Positions 27,802 through 38,134 of a stretch of DNA of 64,000 nt are shown here, one piece after another. Under the pieces are notes generated by a model, which ran no database searches, had not been told where the DNA came from, and saw only the letters and a program-made list of their open reading frames with translations. Both the position numbers and the translations under genes were made by a program. The DNA lies in contig NZ_JAEHGE010000001.1 in NCBI RefSeq assembly GCF_016097415.1, positions 1,825,882 through 1,889,881 of the forward strand, read 5' to 3'. The DNA is from a sulfur-oxidizing endosymbiont of Gigantopelta aegis. GTDB taxonomy: Bacteria > Pseudomonadota > Gammaproteobacteria > GRL18. Position 1 is the stretch's first letter. Every line of letters starts with the position of its first letter.

Positions 27802-29613
27802 ATGGCTGGCACGATTCCCAGAGAATTTATTGACGAAGTCTTAGCATACACCGATATTGTTGAACTGATCGATTCCCGCGTGCCACTGAAACGTGCTGGT
27901 AATAACCACATGGCCTGCTGTCCTTTTCATGGCGAGAAAACCCCCTCTTTTAGCGTTAATCAAACCAAACAGTTTTATCATTGTTTTGGCTGTGGCGAAA
28001 GCGGCGATGCGATTCGATTTTTAACTGAATACGAACACCTGAGCTTTGTCGAAGCCGTTGAAGAATTAGCCCAAATGGCTGGCTTAGAAGTACCTAAAGT
28101 GGCTTTTAGTCAAGACGCGCCACGCCAGGCTCCAGAGCAGTTCGACCTGTTAGATCAAGTGTCAAACTACTACCAGCACCAACTCAAAAATCATCCTCAG
28201 TCGCAACAAGTTAAAGACTATGTGCAACAACGTGGTCTCAGTGCAGAAGTGATAAAAACCTTTGGCCTGGGTTTTTCACCCCCGGGTTGGGATAATGTGC
28301 TCAAGGTCATTGGCGCAGGTGATGAGAAAAAAACTCAGGCCTTGTTTGATACCGGCATGTTGATTCAACGTGATGAAGAAAATAAAGCACAATCATCACA
28401 GCGTTCCCCTTACTATGATCGTTTCCGAGAACGCCTGATGTTTCCTATTCGTGATCGAAGAGGACGCACGATTGCGTTTGGAGGACGGATCTTAGGTGAT
28501 GGCAAACCGAAGTATCTTAACTCACCTGAAACCCGCTTGTTTCACAAGGGGCAGGAACTTTATGGGCTATTTGAACTCAAACAAGCATTACGAAAAATAG
28601 ACCATATTGTTGTTGTTGAAGGCTATATGGACGTGGTTTCACTGGCGCAATTTGGCGTTAATTATAGTGTGGCCACCTTGGGCACTGCCACCACTGCGGA
28701 ACATTTACAAAAACTATTTCGCCTATGTGATGAAGTTTATTTTTGTTTTGATGGTGATCGCGCCGGTAGAGAAGCCGCCTGGCGGGCAATGAATAACACC
28801 TTATCAGCAATGAAACCGGGCAAGCAGGCGCGGTTTATGTTTTTGCCCGATGGTGAAGATCCTGATACGATAGTACGGCAACACGGCCAAGCGGGTTTTG
28901 CAGCAGAAATGGACAAAGCCATGAGCTTTTCCGAATTCTTTTATGACAACCTAACACAACAAGTTGATATGAGCTCACTGGATGGTCGGTCACGCTTGAT
29001 TGATTTGAGTAAGCCCTATCTGGGAAAAATTCAGGAAGGGGCATTTCAAACCCTGATGGTGGCCCGCTTGTCAGAGTTGGCGGAGATTGAACCTGCGAGT
29101 TTGTTACCTCTGTTGGGGATAAAATCCCATGCTATTTCGGGGATGGCTACGGCGCAAACAAAGAGCAAATATTTTAAGCCGTCATCAGCCGTTGTCCCCG
29201 ATGCTCCATCGCCGGTTAAAAAAGCCCTGACTTATTTATTGCAATATCCCTATCTTGCAGCCAGTGTGGGTGATCCGGGTCGTTTTTCTTCATTAGAACT
29301 TACAAATATCAGTGTTTTTGTGCAATTGCTTGATTTACTTCAAAATGATCCCCAATTAAGTACAGCAAGGATACTGGCAAACTGGCAAAATACAGAATTG
29401 CATCCGTACTTGTCACAATTGGCCATTGAACCCTTATTGATCAGTGATGAACAGGCCATAGGATGTGAATTTAATGAAATTTTACAATTGTTTACTCGCC
29501 AATATCAGCAACAGCGCTTTACACAGTTACAACGCATACTTCGACAGCAGGGTTTAAACCCGCAGGAAAAAAGCGAATATATGCAATTACTCGGGGCACT
29601 AAAATCAAAGTAA
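27802..29613 (+). CDS. dnaG: DNA primase
   Basis: A 603-residue primase. The N-terminal zinc finger is CCPFHGEKTPSFSVNQTKQFYHCFGCG. The RNA polymerase domain shows FPIRDRRGRTIAFGGR, the TOPRIM block IVVVEGYMDVVSLAQFG, and the Asp-x-Asp CFDGDRAGREAAWRA. The remaining C-terminal ~150 residues form the DnaB-binding domain. A run of seven As (near 28330) and other homopolymers are in frame, unlike those in nearby broken accessory genes. Confidence 0.97.
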   Translation: MAGTIPREFIDEVLAYTDIVELIDSRVPLKRAGNNHMACCPFHGEKTPSFSVNQTKQFYHCFGCGESGDAIRFLTEYEHLSFVEAVEELAQMAGLEVPKVAFSQDAPRQAPEQFDLLDQVSNYYQHQLKNHPQSQQVKDYVQQRGLSAEVIKTFGLGFSPPGWDNVLKVIGAGDEKKTQALFDTGMLIQRDEENKAQSSQRSPYYDRFRERLMFPIRDRRGRTIAFGGRILGDGKPKYLNSPETRLFHKGQELYGLFELKQALRKIDHIVVVEGYMDVVSLAQFGVNYSVATLGTATTAEHLQKLFRLCDEVYFCFDGDRAGREAAWRAMNNTLSAMKPGKQARFMFLPDGEDPDTIVRQHGQAGFAAEMDKAMSFSEFFYDNLTQQVDMSSLDGRSRLIDLSKPYLGKIQEGAFQTLMVARLSELAEIEPASLLPLLGIKSHAISGMATAQTKSKYFKPSSAVVPDAPSPVKKALTYLLQYPYLAASVGDPGRFSSLELTNISVFVQLLDLLQNDPQLSTARILANWQNTELHPYLSQLAIEPLLISDEQAIGCEFNEILQLFTRQYQQQRFTQLQRILRQQGLNPQEKSEYMQLLGALKSK

Positions 29614-29750
29614 GCGTCTAGGCAGAAATCAATAGACAGTGAAATAAGTCCGATTTTCACTAAAACTTATTTAAAGCTTAAAATTGGATAAAAATCCCAA
29701 TTTTGTGAGCAAGATTACGCTTTTTTAGCACTTATTAACTGGTTTTTTCT

Positions 29751-29779
29751 TTGTCTACTCGCAAAATAATGCTTAATAT
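29751..29779 (+). promoter_or_regulatory. Candidate rpoD promoter
   Basis: TTGTCT (29751-29756), a 17-base spacer, then TAATAT (29774-29779), about 80 bases upstream of the chosen rpoD start. This fits a sigma-70 promoter and would give rpoD its own transcript in addition to the operon one. Confidence 0.5.
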
Positions 29780-29857
29780 GTTAGAATAGTAAGTTATCTC
29801 AAGCATTTTTTATTGCATACTTTCACCGATCACATTTACGTACGGATCAAGAGGTCT

Positions 29858-31684
29858 ATGGATCAAAACACTCAACAATCTAAAATAAAAATTCTTATCG
29901 CACGTGGCAAAGAGCAGGGTTATCTAACCTATGCCGAAGTAAACGATCACCTGCCCAATGATGTGATGGAGCCAGAACAGATCGAAGATATCATTGCCAT
30001 GATCAATGATATGGGCATCAAGGTTGTCGAAACTGCGCCTGATGCTGATGACATGATGGTCGAAGGTTCACCATCAACGGATGATGATGCCGTTGAAGAA
30101 GCTGCCGCTGCATTGGCCTCCATGGATACCGAATTCGGTCGTACTACCGATCCCGTACGTATGTATATGCGTGAAATGGGCTCAGTTGAATTACTGACTC
30201 GCCAGGGCGAAATTAAGATCGCAAAACGGATTGAAGAAGGCATGAAGCAAATGCATTGTGCTTTAGCTTCCTATCCGGCGACTATTAGCTTGCTGCTTCA
30301 AGAATACGTTAAAGTAGAAAACGAAGAACGTAAAATCACCGACATTCTGAGTGGCACAGGTTTCGCCTTACTGGACGAAGAAGATGTAGAAGATCATCTC
30401 TTAGCTAATCCTGCTTCGACGCCAAATGATACCAAAGATGACGATGAAGAAGAAAGCAATGAGCCAGTCGGCCCTGATATGGAGCTGGTTAAAGAACATT
30501 TTGCGCTGATCCGAGAGCGCAATGAACAGTTACTCATCGCCGAAGAAAAAGAAGGCTATGATGGCGAGACTTGCAAAAAGATCCGTGAAGAAATTGCTGA
30601 TGCCTTTATGAAATTAAAGCGTACTCACAAGCTGAATGATCGCTTGGTTGCTGCATTACGTTCTTTAATCGAACGCATTCGTATGCACGAAAAAATTATT
30701 CTGACAGCCTGTGTTGAAAAAGCACGCATGCCCAGAAAAGAGTTTATTACGTCTTTCCCTTACAATGAGACTGATCTGACCTGGTTAGATGCACACATTG
30801 AAAAAGGGGACAGTTATTCTGAAGTGCTAAAAGAACATGCCGATGAAATCCGCAAAGCACAGCGCAAACTGGTTGCTATCGGTTTAGAGTGCCGCATGAG
30901 TATCTCTGGCATTAAAGATATTAATCGTAAAATGTCCATTGGTGAAGCCAAGGCACGTCGGGCGAAAAAAGAAATGGTTGAAGCCAACTTACGTTTGGTT
31001 ATTTCCATCGCGAAAAAATACACCAACCGTGGCCTACAATTCCTGGATCTGATTCAGGAAGGTAATATCGGTTTGATGAAAGCAGTAGACAAATTTGAAT
31101 ACCGCCGTGGTTACAAATTTTCCACCTATGCTACCTGGTGGATTCGTCAGGCGATAACACGCTCCATTGCCGATCAGGCACGTACTATTCGTATTCCAGT
31201 ACACATGATTGAAACCATCAATAAACTCAATCGTGTTTCCAGACAGTTACTACAGGAAAAAGGCCGCGAAGCGACCCCTGAAGAACTGGCAGAAAAAATG
31301 GAAATGCCGGAAGACAAAGTGCGCAAGGTGCTAAAAATTGCCAAAGAACCTATCTCCATGGAAACCCCAATTGGTGATGATGAAGACTCGCATTTAGGTG
31401 ATTTTATTGAAGATCAAAATATTCAGTCACCTGCAGAAACGGCTAATACCACCGGTCTGAAAAGTGCGACGCGCAATATTTTAGAAGGCCTCACCGCCAG
31501 AGAATCTAAAGTACTGAGAATGCGTTTTGGTATCGACATGAATACCGATCACACCCTCGAAGAAGTGGGTAAGCAGTTTGATGTAACCCGTGAGCGTATT
31601 CGTCAAATTGAAGCCAAAGCACTGCGTAAACTCCGTCACCCAACCCGCTCGGAAATGTTACGTAGCTTTATGCGAGAAGACTAA
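29858..31684 (+). CDS. rpoD: RNA polymerase sigma-70 factor RpoD
   Basis: A 608-residue primary sigma factor. The ATG at 29858 ([30 protein letters not shown]) has AGAGG just upstream and starts region 1.1; the frame extends further left but without a plausible start. Region 1.2 is [21 protein letters not shown]. Region 2 is [57 protein letters not shown]. Regions 3 and 4 end in [40 protein letters not shown]. It is intact and full length. Confidence 0.98.
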   Translation: MDQNTQQSKIKILIARGKEQGYLTYAEVNDHLPNDVMEPEQIEDIIAMINDMGIKVVETAPDADDMMVEGSPSTDDDAVEEAAAALASMDTEFGRTTDPVRMYMREMGSVELLTRQGEIKIAKRIEEGMKQMHCALASYPATISLLLQEYVKVENEERKITDILSGTGFALLDEEDVEDHLLANPASTPNDTKDDDEEESNEPVGPDMELVKEHFALIRERNEQLLIAEEKEGYDGETCKKIREEIADAFMKLKRTHKLNDRLVAALRSLIERIRMHEKIILTACVEKARMPRKEFITSFPYNETDLTWLDAHIEKGDSYSEVLKEHADEIRKAQRKLVAIGLECRMSISGIKDINRKMSIGEAKARRAKKEMVEANLRLVISIAKKYTNRGLQFLDLIQEGNIGLMKAVDKFEYRRGYKFSTYATWWIRQAITRSIADQARTIRIPVHMIETINKLNRVSRQLLQEKGREATPEELAEKMEMPEDKVRKVLKIAKEPISMETPIGDDEDSHLGDFIEDQNIQSPAETANTTGLKSATRNILEGLTARESKVLRMRFGIDMNTDHTLEEVGKQFDVTRERIRQIEAKALRKLRHPTRSEMLRSFMRED

Positions 31685-31747
31685 AATAGAAGAACCAGTT
31701 TTTATCCCATAGAGACTAGTCATACAATCAATAACCCTTTATAATGC

Positions 31748-31792
31748 CTGCTTCTTAAATCGTTCTTTATTAAAAAAGACTTTAAGAAGCAG
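31748..31792 (+). terminator. Terminator after rpoD
   Basis: CTGCTTCTTAAA (31748-31759) pairs exactly with TTTAAGAAGCAG (31781-31792), followed by CTTTATAT. It lies between rpoD and the tRNA gene. Confidence 0.65.
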
Positions 31793-31814
31793 CTTTATAT
31801 ACCTACCCTAATAA

Positions 31815-31891
31815 GGGCCTGTAGCTCAGTTGGTTAGAGCATCCGACTCATAATCGGCAGGTCGACAGTTCGAGTCTGTCCAGGCCCACCA
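31815..31891 (+). tRNA. tRNA with CAU anticodon (Met elongator or Ile2)
   Basis: 77 bases including the encoded CCA. The acceptor stem GGGCCTG/CAGGCCC is perfect, the T arm has GTTCGAGTC, and the D loop has AGCTCAGTTGGTTAGAGC. The anticodon CAT is at 31849-31851 in loop CTCATAA. A CAU tRNA can be elongator Met or lysidine-modified Ile2, and I cannot separate these with certainty. The 3' part from 31845 is duplicated at 48753, so this gene is the attachment site of an integrated element. Confidence 0.93.
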
Positions 31892-31896
31892 TTTTC
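31845..31896 (+). repeat. Left attachment repeat of the island (52 bp)
   Basis: The 3' portion of the tRNA gene from the anticodon arm through CCA plus TTTTC. It is identical over 52 bp to 48753-48804. This is the usual att arrangement for tyrosine-integrase islands that target tRNA 3' ends and keep the gene intact. Confidence 0.92.
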
Positions 31897-31954
31897 TCTT
31901 TAAAATCAATAGATTACTTTTCTCAAGATAATTATTTTTCTATTATTTTATCAC

Positions 31955-32174
31955 TGTGCCAAAATCGTGACAAAGATTTGGTTATTTCATTATTCTTAAA
32001 ATAATTTTCAAAAAACTCTTAAAATTATGTAATTATTAGAACACCCGATTTCTCACCATATGTTCCAGTGGATATTATATTTTTGAATAAATTTAACACT
32101 TTAAAATCAACCTTTTATGTGTGTGTTTTGTTATTTGGTTTCTGTGTCTTGACTAGTGTGCCAAGATTGTGACA
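31955..32174 (+). repeat. Two copies of GTGCCAARATYGTGACA near the left end
   Basis: GTGCCAAAATCGTGACA at about 31956 and GTGCCAAGATTGTGACA at 32158-32174, in the same orientation, inside the island and next to the integrase remnant. The position suits integrase arm-type binding sites; that is inference. The rest of 31897-32460 is AT-rich and I see no gene in it. Confidence 0.45.
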
Positions 32175-32460
32175 TTGTTATTTTTGAAAGTGAGTTAGAA
32201 AAATATCATAAGTAATGATCAACAGGAAATATCCTCTCTGAGATAGGATTAAAATGAGAAAATATTGACATTTTATTAATGTGATTTGAAAAATTCATCA
32301 TTCCAAGTTTCTTCTAAAGGAAGAAGAGTCTTTACTTTAAAGCTCTTCTTTCAGACTGAAATATAATTTCATTTTTTATCAAGATAATGGCAGTTGAAAA
32401 TACATTTGGTCAAATTCTTCACCTCAACTCAACAGCCATTTTTATAGAAATAGTAAATAA

Positions 32461-32810
32461 TTAAAAATCAATATTATCAGCTGATTTTGCAGATTGATAC
32501 GGTGCCAGGTATGTATAACGAAGCACCATTTTATAGGATGACCAACCACCAAGCTCTTTTAATATTTGCATTGGAGTGCCAGACAGCGCATGCCAGCTAG
32601 CCTATGTGTGTCTGAGATCATGCCACCTAAAAGATGAATACTTGTAATTTTTCAAATCCATGGTTGGATATTTTTGAGCCCACGGTTTTTTTTTGGTAAT
32701 TATTAGCTTTAAATGGGGCTATACCCGTACGATCCAATGCCTTTCTCCAAGCAGTAGTGTTTGTATAACTGATTGGCTTTCTCTTGTATCTGGCGTCAAC
32801 ATGATTAATT
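32461..32810 (-). pseudogene. Tyrosine integrase, C-terminal remnant
   Basis: Reading the minus strand gives a piece like RKPISYTNTTAWRKALDRTG, then after a disrupted linker FRWHDLRHT-stop-ASWHALSG, then TPMQILKELGGWSSYKMVLRYTYLA, ending at TAA 32461-32463. This has the HxxR box, the HxxW-like box (GGWSS) and the catalytic Tyr of tyrosine recombinases. The in-frame TAG replaces the usual Trp in HTWASW. At least one more shift lies in the linker, and the N-terminal half is absent. It must be the element's own integrase. Confidence 0.82.
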
Positions 32811-32871
32811 GTACATAATTATCTGTAGTAGTATTTATGTATCAGTTTAAAAGTGATCTGACTGATGTAAA

Positions 32872-33075
32872 TTACACATAACCACCATCTGCTGTACGTT
32901 TTATTGCACTGATAACCAGATCGTCATGTCCAATAGCAACTAATTCTTCAGCTGTCTTATTGCCACAAGATTGTAATCGTGAATTTTTATACCATTGATT
33001 TGCTTCCTCATCATTTTGACAGAGAGATAGTTCTAAAAGAAGAGTTAATACTTTGTCTTTAATTGATTTTTGCAT
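32872..33075 (-). CDS. Small protein, weakly antitoxin-like
   Basis: A 67-residue protein, MQKSIKDKVLTLLLELSLCQNDEEANQ... ending in NKTAEELVAIGHDDLVISAIKRTADGGYV. The tail weakly recalls the C-terminus of MbcA/ParS-type (DUF2384) antitoxins, where a short helix precedes a final Gly-Val-Tyr. No adjacent toxin is visible. It may be a fragment. I do not assign a function. Confidence 0.35.
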   Translation of the reverse strand: MQKSIKDKVLTLLLELSLCQNDEEANQWYKNSRLQSCGNKTAEELVAIGHDDLVISAIKRTADGGYV

Positions 33076-33188
33076 AAGTATCTCGTTACATATCCTTTAA
33101 AAAGCATACCTAGATTCAGGTTCTTCACATTTTTGCGGACTTTTGTCGGTTTACGACCAAAGCGGCTACCCGTGGAAAACAAAACTCT

Positions 33189-33263
33189 GTAGGGGCAGAC
33201 CTATGTGTCTGCCCTTCTGTTGACTTGAAAAGAAGGGCGAACACATAGGTTCGCCCCTACCTA
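33189..33263. repeat. REP-like palindrome (GTAGGGGC...GCCCCTAC)
   Basis: An imperfect inverted repeat with arms starting TGTAGGGGCAGACCTATGTG and ending in its complement, loop around 33220. Similar extragenic palindromes are scattered in many environmental bacterial genomes. It is different in sequence from the MITE family of this window. The flanks 33076-33188 and 33264-33318 contain nothing else I recognise. Confidence 0.7.
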
Positions 33264-33401
33264 CGAACGGTCATTTTGCTGAGAGTTGGAAAAGTACGCT
33301 ATTTTGTGAAGAATATTAGGCGACAATTAACTTGTCCGGTCGGCGACAACTAGCTTGGCCGGTTTGATACACTCCAGACACATTAATCGAGAAGGATTTT
33401 T

Positions 33402-34893
33402 ATGTCTGGAAAATCAATTACCCAAGAACAGGTCAAGTTATACATGTCACATCGAAAACAACCGAATCACACTCAAGCTTCATCAGCAGCCAAAGCAGGA
33501 TTTTCAGAAAGATCAGCGCGACGCATTGATACAGGTAAGCACCCCGGCGGCACCACACAGCCCAGACAGTACAAAACTCGAAAAGATCCCTTAAATGGTG
33601 CTTTTGAACAACATTTAGTGCCCTTACTTGAGATTGAGCCCAAACTACAGCCCATTACCTTATTAGAAGCACTGGAAGAGCTAGAACCCGGTCAATTTGA
33701 CAACACTCACCTAAGAACACTGCAACGCCGAGTCAAACGCTGGCGTGCTCAGGAAGGACCGGAGCAAGAAGTTATTTTTCAACAAAAACACATTGCCGGT
33801 GATATGGGTATTTCAGATTACACCTGGGCTAATGAGCTTAAAATCACGATTGACGGAGAAGAGTTTAAACACAAACTTTATCACTACCGATTGGTTTATA
33901 GTGGCTGGACTTATGTTCAAGTTGTCTTAGGTGGAGAGAGCTTTGAATCTCTTTCTTCAGGCTTACAAAATGCGCTATGGCAATCAGGCGGTGTCCCTGT
34001 AAGCCACCGAACCGATAGCCTAAGTGCTGCATTTAACAATCATTATGAACAAGAAAAGCTGACCGAGCGTTATGAAAAATTATGTCAATACTATGGTATA
34101 AAAGCCACTCGAAACAATAAAGGCATTGCCCATGAAAATGGAGCCATTGAATCCCCTAATGGTCATTTAAAACGCCGAATCGAACAAAAGCTACTCCTTC
34201 GTGGCAGTCGAGATTTTACCGCCTTATTGGATTATGAAGCCTTTATTGATGACATCGTTCGCCAAATAAACATACGCTGTAAAACACGATTTAATGAAGA
34301 AAAAGCACACTTAAAACCGCTTCCCAGCCGCCGCACCAATGGCTTTAGTGAGCTCTATGTTAAAGTCACCACAAGGAGTACCATTTCAGTTAAACGAGTC
34401 ACTTATACCGTACCCTCCCGATTGATTGGTACCACGTTATTGATCCATATTTATGATCAACATTTAGATTGTTTCTATGGTCATGAATTGACCTTAAGTT
34501 TAAAGCGTATTTATGCACACCGCCATATCCGTTCGCGTTCAATCAATTATAAACATATCATTCACTCGTTAGCCAAAAGCCCAATGCCTTTAAATCATCG
34601 GCTTACCGAGATGATATTGTCCCAGAAGGTGATTTCACCCTGATTTGGGAAAATCTCAAACAAACGGGCATTCATGATGATGATTGCCGTTACATGGTGA
34701 GCTTGCTGTCCATTGCCGATGCCTATGATTGTGAAGCAGCGCTGGGTCGTTTTGTCTTAGCCTCGTTAGAAGCCGGCAGTCGAGTTTCCATCAAAGCGTG
34801 CCGTGACTTTTTGCGCCCATGTCGGTTGATAGACCTCAGTACACCAGTCAGCAACATGACTTATCGACCTACAATGTATTACTGGGGAATTAA
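33402..34893 (+). pseudogene. istA: IS21 IstA transposase, frameshifted
   Basis: The first 400 codons are in frame and include the DDE core (GDMGISDYTWANELKITIDG, SHRTDSLSAAFNNH, NKGIAHENGAIESPNGHLKRRIEQ). A base is lost near 34610; the next frame reads DDIVPEGDFTLIWENLKQTG and onward. A second loss near 34850 is needed to reach QQHDLSTYNVLLGN and the stop at 34891-34893. The protein would be ~495 residues when repaired. Confidence 0.88.
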
Positions 34894-34894
34894 T

Positions 34895-35640
34895 ATGGCC
34901 AATGCACAAAGTTTACCGTTTTTACTCAAAGAATTACGTTTAACGACCATGGTCAAACAATGGCAGCAGGTTTCACAAAAGCCATTGAATTAGATTGGGA
35001 GCCTGAATTATTTTTAGCCCATTTATGTGAATTAGAAACCAGTTACCGGCATGACAATAAATTAAAGCGCTTATTAAGAGAAAGCAAACTACCCATTGGT
35101 AAACAGTTATCACAGTATGACTTTAATGAAATAACCGGTGTGACAGCCCAACAGCTCAAACAAAAATTACTCAGTTAGACTGGCTCAGGCAAGGACATAA
35201 TCTGCTTTTATTTGGTGCCAGTGGTCTGGGGAAAACGCATTTAGCCGCCGCTATTGGTTACGCACTCATCGAGCAATCAGTGCGGGTTAAATTCATGAGC
35301 AGCACTTCATTGGTGCAAATGCTTCAAAAGGCAAAAGAAGCGTTATCTCTGGAATTTGAACTGAAAAAGCTGGATAAATATGAGTTACTTATTCTTGATG
35401 ATATTGGCTATGTCAAAAACCAATAGTGAAAGCCAGGTACTATTTGAATTAATTGCGCACCGATATGAACGCAATAGCTTGCTCATTACCTCAAACCAGG
35501 CTTTCAGTGAATGGGATAGTATCTTCACTGACAATATGATGACAGTGGCTGCCATTGACCGACTCATTCATCATGCGTCTATTTATCAAATTGAAGGCGA
35601 CAGTTATCGTAGAAAACAAGCGATGAAAGGCTTAGATTAA
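34895..35640 (+). pseudogene. istB: IS21 IstB ATPase, frameshifted
   Basis: Starts MANAQSLPFLLKELRLTTMVKQWQQ right after istA. The frame is lost near 34980 (one A missing), near 35175 and near 35412 (one A missing in a run). The pieces read LLLFGASGLGKTHLAAA (Walker A), LLILDDIGYV (Walker B), and EWDSIFTDNMMTVAAIDRLIHH. At least three lesions make it non-functional. Confidence 0.87.
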
Positions 35641-36113
35641 TGGCTAACTCATTGATCGCTGAACATTTTAAAAGCAAGATAAAAAGCATAGAGCGGGCGA
35701 AAAGCCAAAAAGCTCAAAGTGGCCTCGTGCAAGAGCAAAAGCCGCACATCGGTCGCTTTTCGCCCTAGAGCCAGATCAAGAGCAGCGACTAAAGAAAAAT
35801 CAAGTTAAAAAGAAGAGCAGACAATTAAAGGAGAATAATCGATTGTAAAAAACTCACTATGAATAAAATAATAAATTAGAAACCGGCCAAGCTAATTGTC
35901 GCCAACCGGACAAGGTAGTTGACGCCAGATAGAAGAACCTAGATTCAAGTTATATTATAACTATTGTGAGACAAAATCGAAATTTACTGGTAAATAACCC
36001 TTATCAAGTTTGAGTTAATACAGATAAATATAGTAAAACGTTATTTTTTGCGCTACTATTTAACAATATTGTAAATTCATGTTTCATGAACAGTGAACAA
36101 AGAGTTGTTTTAT

Positions 36114-36629
36114 ATGAAAGCACAAGATATTTTGGTCGTTTTAAAATTATTATCTAAGCTTATTGCTAATCAATCATGGAATCAGCGTGAATTAGCTGAT
36201 GAACTTGGGATCAGTGTTGGAGAAATAAATGCATCTCTTAAACGTAATCAAAAATCAGGATTTTTAGATGCTGAACTGATACCTGTGAAATATGCTATTA
36301 AGGAATTCTTACTTCATGGGTTTAAGTACTGTTTTCCCGCTGAATTAGGTCAACCGACAAGAGGTATTAAAACTGCTTATGCTGCACCATTTATTGCAGA
36401 GCAATTTGCTTCTCAAGAGTTGCCTCCTGTCTGGCCTGATCCAGATGGGGACGAAAGAGGAATAGAGTTTAAAGCTCTTTACAAGAGTGTACCATTTGCC
36501 ATAAAAAAGGATCAGCAATTATATCGGTTTTTAGTGTTATTAGACATTTTGCGTAGCGGTCGTAAACGTGAAATAAATTATGCAGAAGAACTATTGAAAA
36601 ATGAAATAGAGCAAACATCTAGTGAGTAA
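36114..36629 (+). CDS. HTH-domain protein, partner of an AbiEii-like nucleotidyltransferase
   Basis: About 171 residues from the ATG at 36114 (a GTG at 36093 is the alternative). Residues ~5-55, ILVVLKLLSKLIANQSWNQRELADELGISVGEINASLKRNQKSG, form a MarR/winged-helix-like DNA-binding domain. The rest ends in FKALYKSVPFAIKKDQQLYRFLVLLDILRSGRKREINYAEELL. The stop overlaps the GTG start of the nucleotidyltransferase gene (AGTGAGTAA), so the two are translationally coupled. This layout is seen in putative toxin-antitoxin or abortive-infection modules. Regulatory role inferred. Confidence 0.6.
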   Translation: MKAQDILVVLKLLSKLIANQSWNQRELADELGISVGEINASLKRNQKSGFLDAELIPVKYAIKEFLLHGFKYCFPAELGQPTRGIKTAYAAPFIAEQFASQELPPVWPDPDGDERGIEFKALYKSVPFAIKKDQQLYRFLVLLDILRSGRKREINYAEELLKNEIEQTSSE

Positions 36630-37040
36630 TTTACAGTTGTTAACCATGGTATGTCATGAAATTGAGACTATTCTTGAACAAACTGTTTTAGTTGGGGGGA
36701 TGCGCTACTGAATTGCTGTTAACAGACAAAGGTGCACCTGAAGTTCGATACACGACTGATGTGGATATGCTTATAGAGGTTGTTTCCCTGGTAGAATATT
36801 ATCAGGCTTGTGAACAGTTAAAGAATCTTGGATTTCACGAAAATCATGAAGTGATTTGCCGATGGGAGAAAAATGGATTAATCCTGGATTTTATGCCAAC
36901 TGATGAAAAAATATTAGGATTTGGCAATCCTTGGTATAAAGATGCAATTAAGCATAAATCATCGACTGTTTTGGATGGTATGACTGTCTACTATATTTCG
37001 GCTCCTTATTTTATCCAAAAATCTCTTAACAAACGAAGCG
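36622..37040 (+). pseudogene. AbiEii/nucleotidyltransferase-fold protein, frameshifted and truncated
   Basis: From GTG 36622 it reads VSNLQLLTMVCHEIETILEQTVLVGG, then an extra base near 36703 shifts the frame. It resumes as CATELLLTDKGAPEVRYTTDVDMLIEV (the GG plus D-x-D nucleotidyltransferase motif), CRWEKNGLILDFMPTDEKILGFGNPWY and ISAPYFIQK. The expected C-terminal third is missing where the IS605-type element begins (about 37040). Both the shift and the truncation inactivate it. Confidence 0.72.
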
Positions 37041-37045
37041 AAATA

Positions 37046-37061
37046 CACCTTCCTTCAGGTG
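37046..37061 (+). repeat. Possible left-end hairpin of the IS200/IS605 element
   Basis: CACCT-TCCTTC-AGGTG, a small imperfect hairpin at the point where the nucleotidyltransferase homology stops, ~70 bp before tnpB. IS200/IS605 elements have subterminal hairpins rather than inverted ends. Confidence 0.45.
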
Positions 37062-37132
37062 GGTGATCAGCGACATTAAAATTTTTTTCAATACTTCTTG
37101 AATATTGTACAATAAATAGCTATTATGGAATC

Positions 37133-38134
37133 ATGATCATTCGCAAAGCCTACAAATACCGACTTAACACCAACGCAGAGACAGAGCAGTTAATGTCTCA
37201 GTATGCGGGCAATTGTCGTTACTTGTGGAATAAGGCTTTAAGGTTGAATCTTTACCATCTTGAAAATAAACAACCGATGCTTTGGTACCAGGAACTTGAC
37301 TGGTTTAGCAAGCTCTGGAAAAAGAGTGATCAATATGGGTTTCTAAAACTGTCACCCGCCCAAACCTTACAACAGACGCTTAAGCAACTGGAACGAGCCT
37401 TTAAGGATGGGTTTGACAAAAAGCAACCGTTAAAAAAAATACCCACACCCAAGAAACGAGGCGACAGGGATAGCTTTTCATTACCCCAAGGTTTTAAAAT
37501 TGAAGGCCGGCGAATTTTCCTACCTAAAATTGGTTGGGTAAATTTCAGAAAGTCCAGAGAGATTGAAGGTACAGCAAAGAATGTGACGGTTTCCCGTCAG
37601 GGAAAATATTGGTTTGTCTCTATTCAGGTTGAAATGGAATTACCTGAATCTGTCCACTCGTCATTATCAATGATTGGTGTCGATATGGGTGTGAAACGTC
37701 TCTTTACCCTATCAGACGGTGAGTTTGCCGAACCGATAGACGTGAGTTTTTTTAAGGATAAAATCAAACGTCTGCAAAAGAGTTTAGCCAGAAAAATTAA
37801 GTTTTCAAACCACTGGCGAAAGCTCAAAGAGAAGATTAACCGACTTCATACCAAAATAGCCAATATTCGTCATGACACCCTGCATAAGCTATCAACTGCA
37901 CTCAGCAAAAGCCACGCTATGATTGTGCTTGAGAACTTGCAGATAAAAAACATGACGAAATCAGCGAAAGGTGATATGGAAAACCCTGGAGCAATGGTCA
38001 AACAGAAATCAGGCTTGAACCGAGTCATCCTCGAACAGGGCTGGGGGATGTTCAAAACCTTTCTGCAATACAAACAACGTTGGTCTGGCGGTCAAGTGTT
38101 GTTTGTCGATCCAAAATACACCAGTCAGACTTGA
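37133..38134 (+). pseudogene. tnpB: TnpB (IS605 OrfB) RNA-guided nuclease, 3' end removed
   Basis: A 333-residue frame: IRKAYKYRLNTNAETEQLM at the N-terminus, IGVDMGVKRLFTLSDG (RuvC-I Asp), and MIVLENLQIKNMTK (RuvC-II Glu). It stops in VDPKYTSQT, exactly where the Cys4 zinc-finger and the third RuvC Asp should begin, because the IS3 element at 38132 has replaced them. No TnpA gene accompanies it. Without the zinc finger and the last catalytic Asp it should be inactive. Confidence 0.88.

Larger units (their letters stand above)
33319..35926 (+). mobile_element. IS21-family element, decayed
   Basis: Inverted ends of ~47 bp: each end has two copies of a GGCGACAAYTA-CTTGxCCGG-type block (33319-33366 and 35881-35926). 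The element contains istA and istB, both broken by single-base losses. After istB lies a hairpin with GGGCGAAAAGC / GCTTTTCGCCC arms (about 35696-35766). I found no target duplication. It lies inside the tRNA-bounded island. Confidence 0.88.

Noticed and set aside
33108..35950. ACCTAGATTCA on both sides of the IS21 element as a target duplication
   Set aside because: The word is 200 bp outside the left end and about 10 bp outside the right end of the element, so it is not at the borders and is likely chance.
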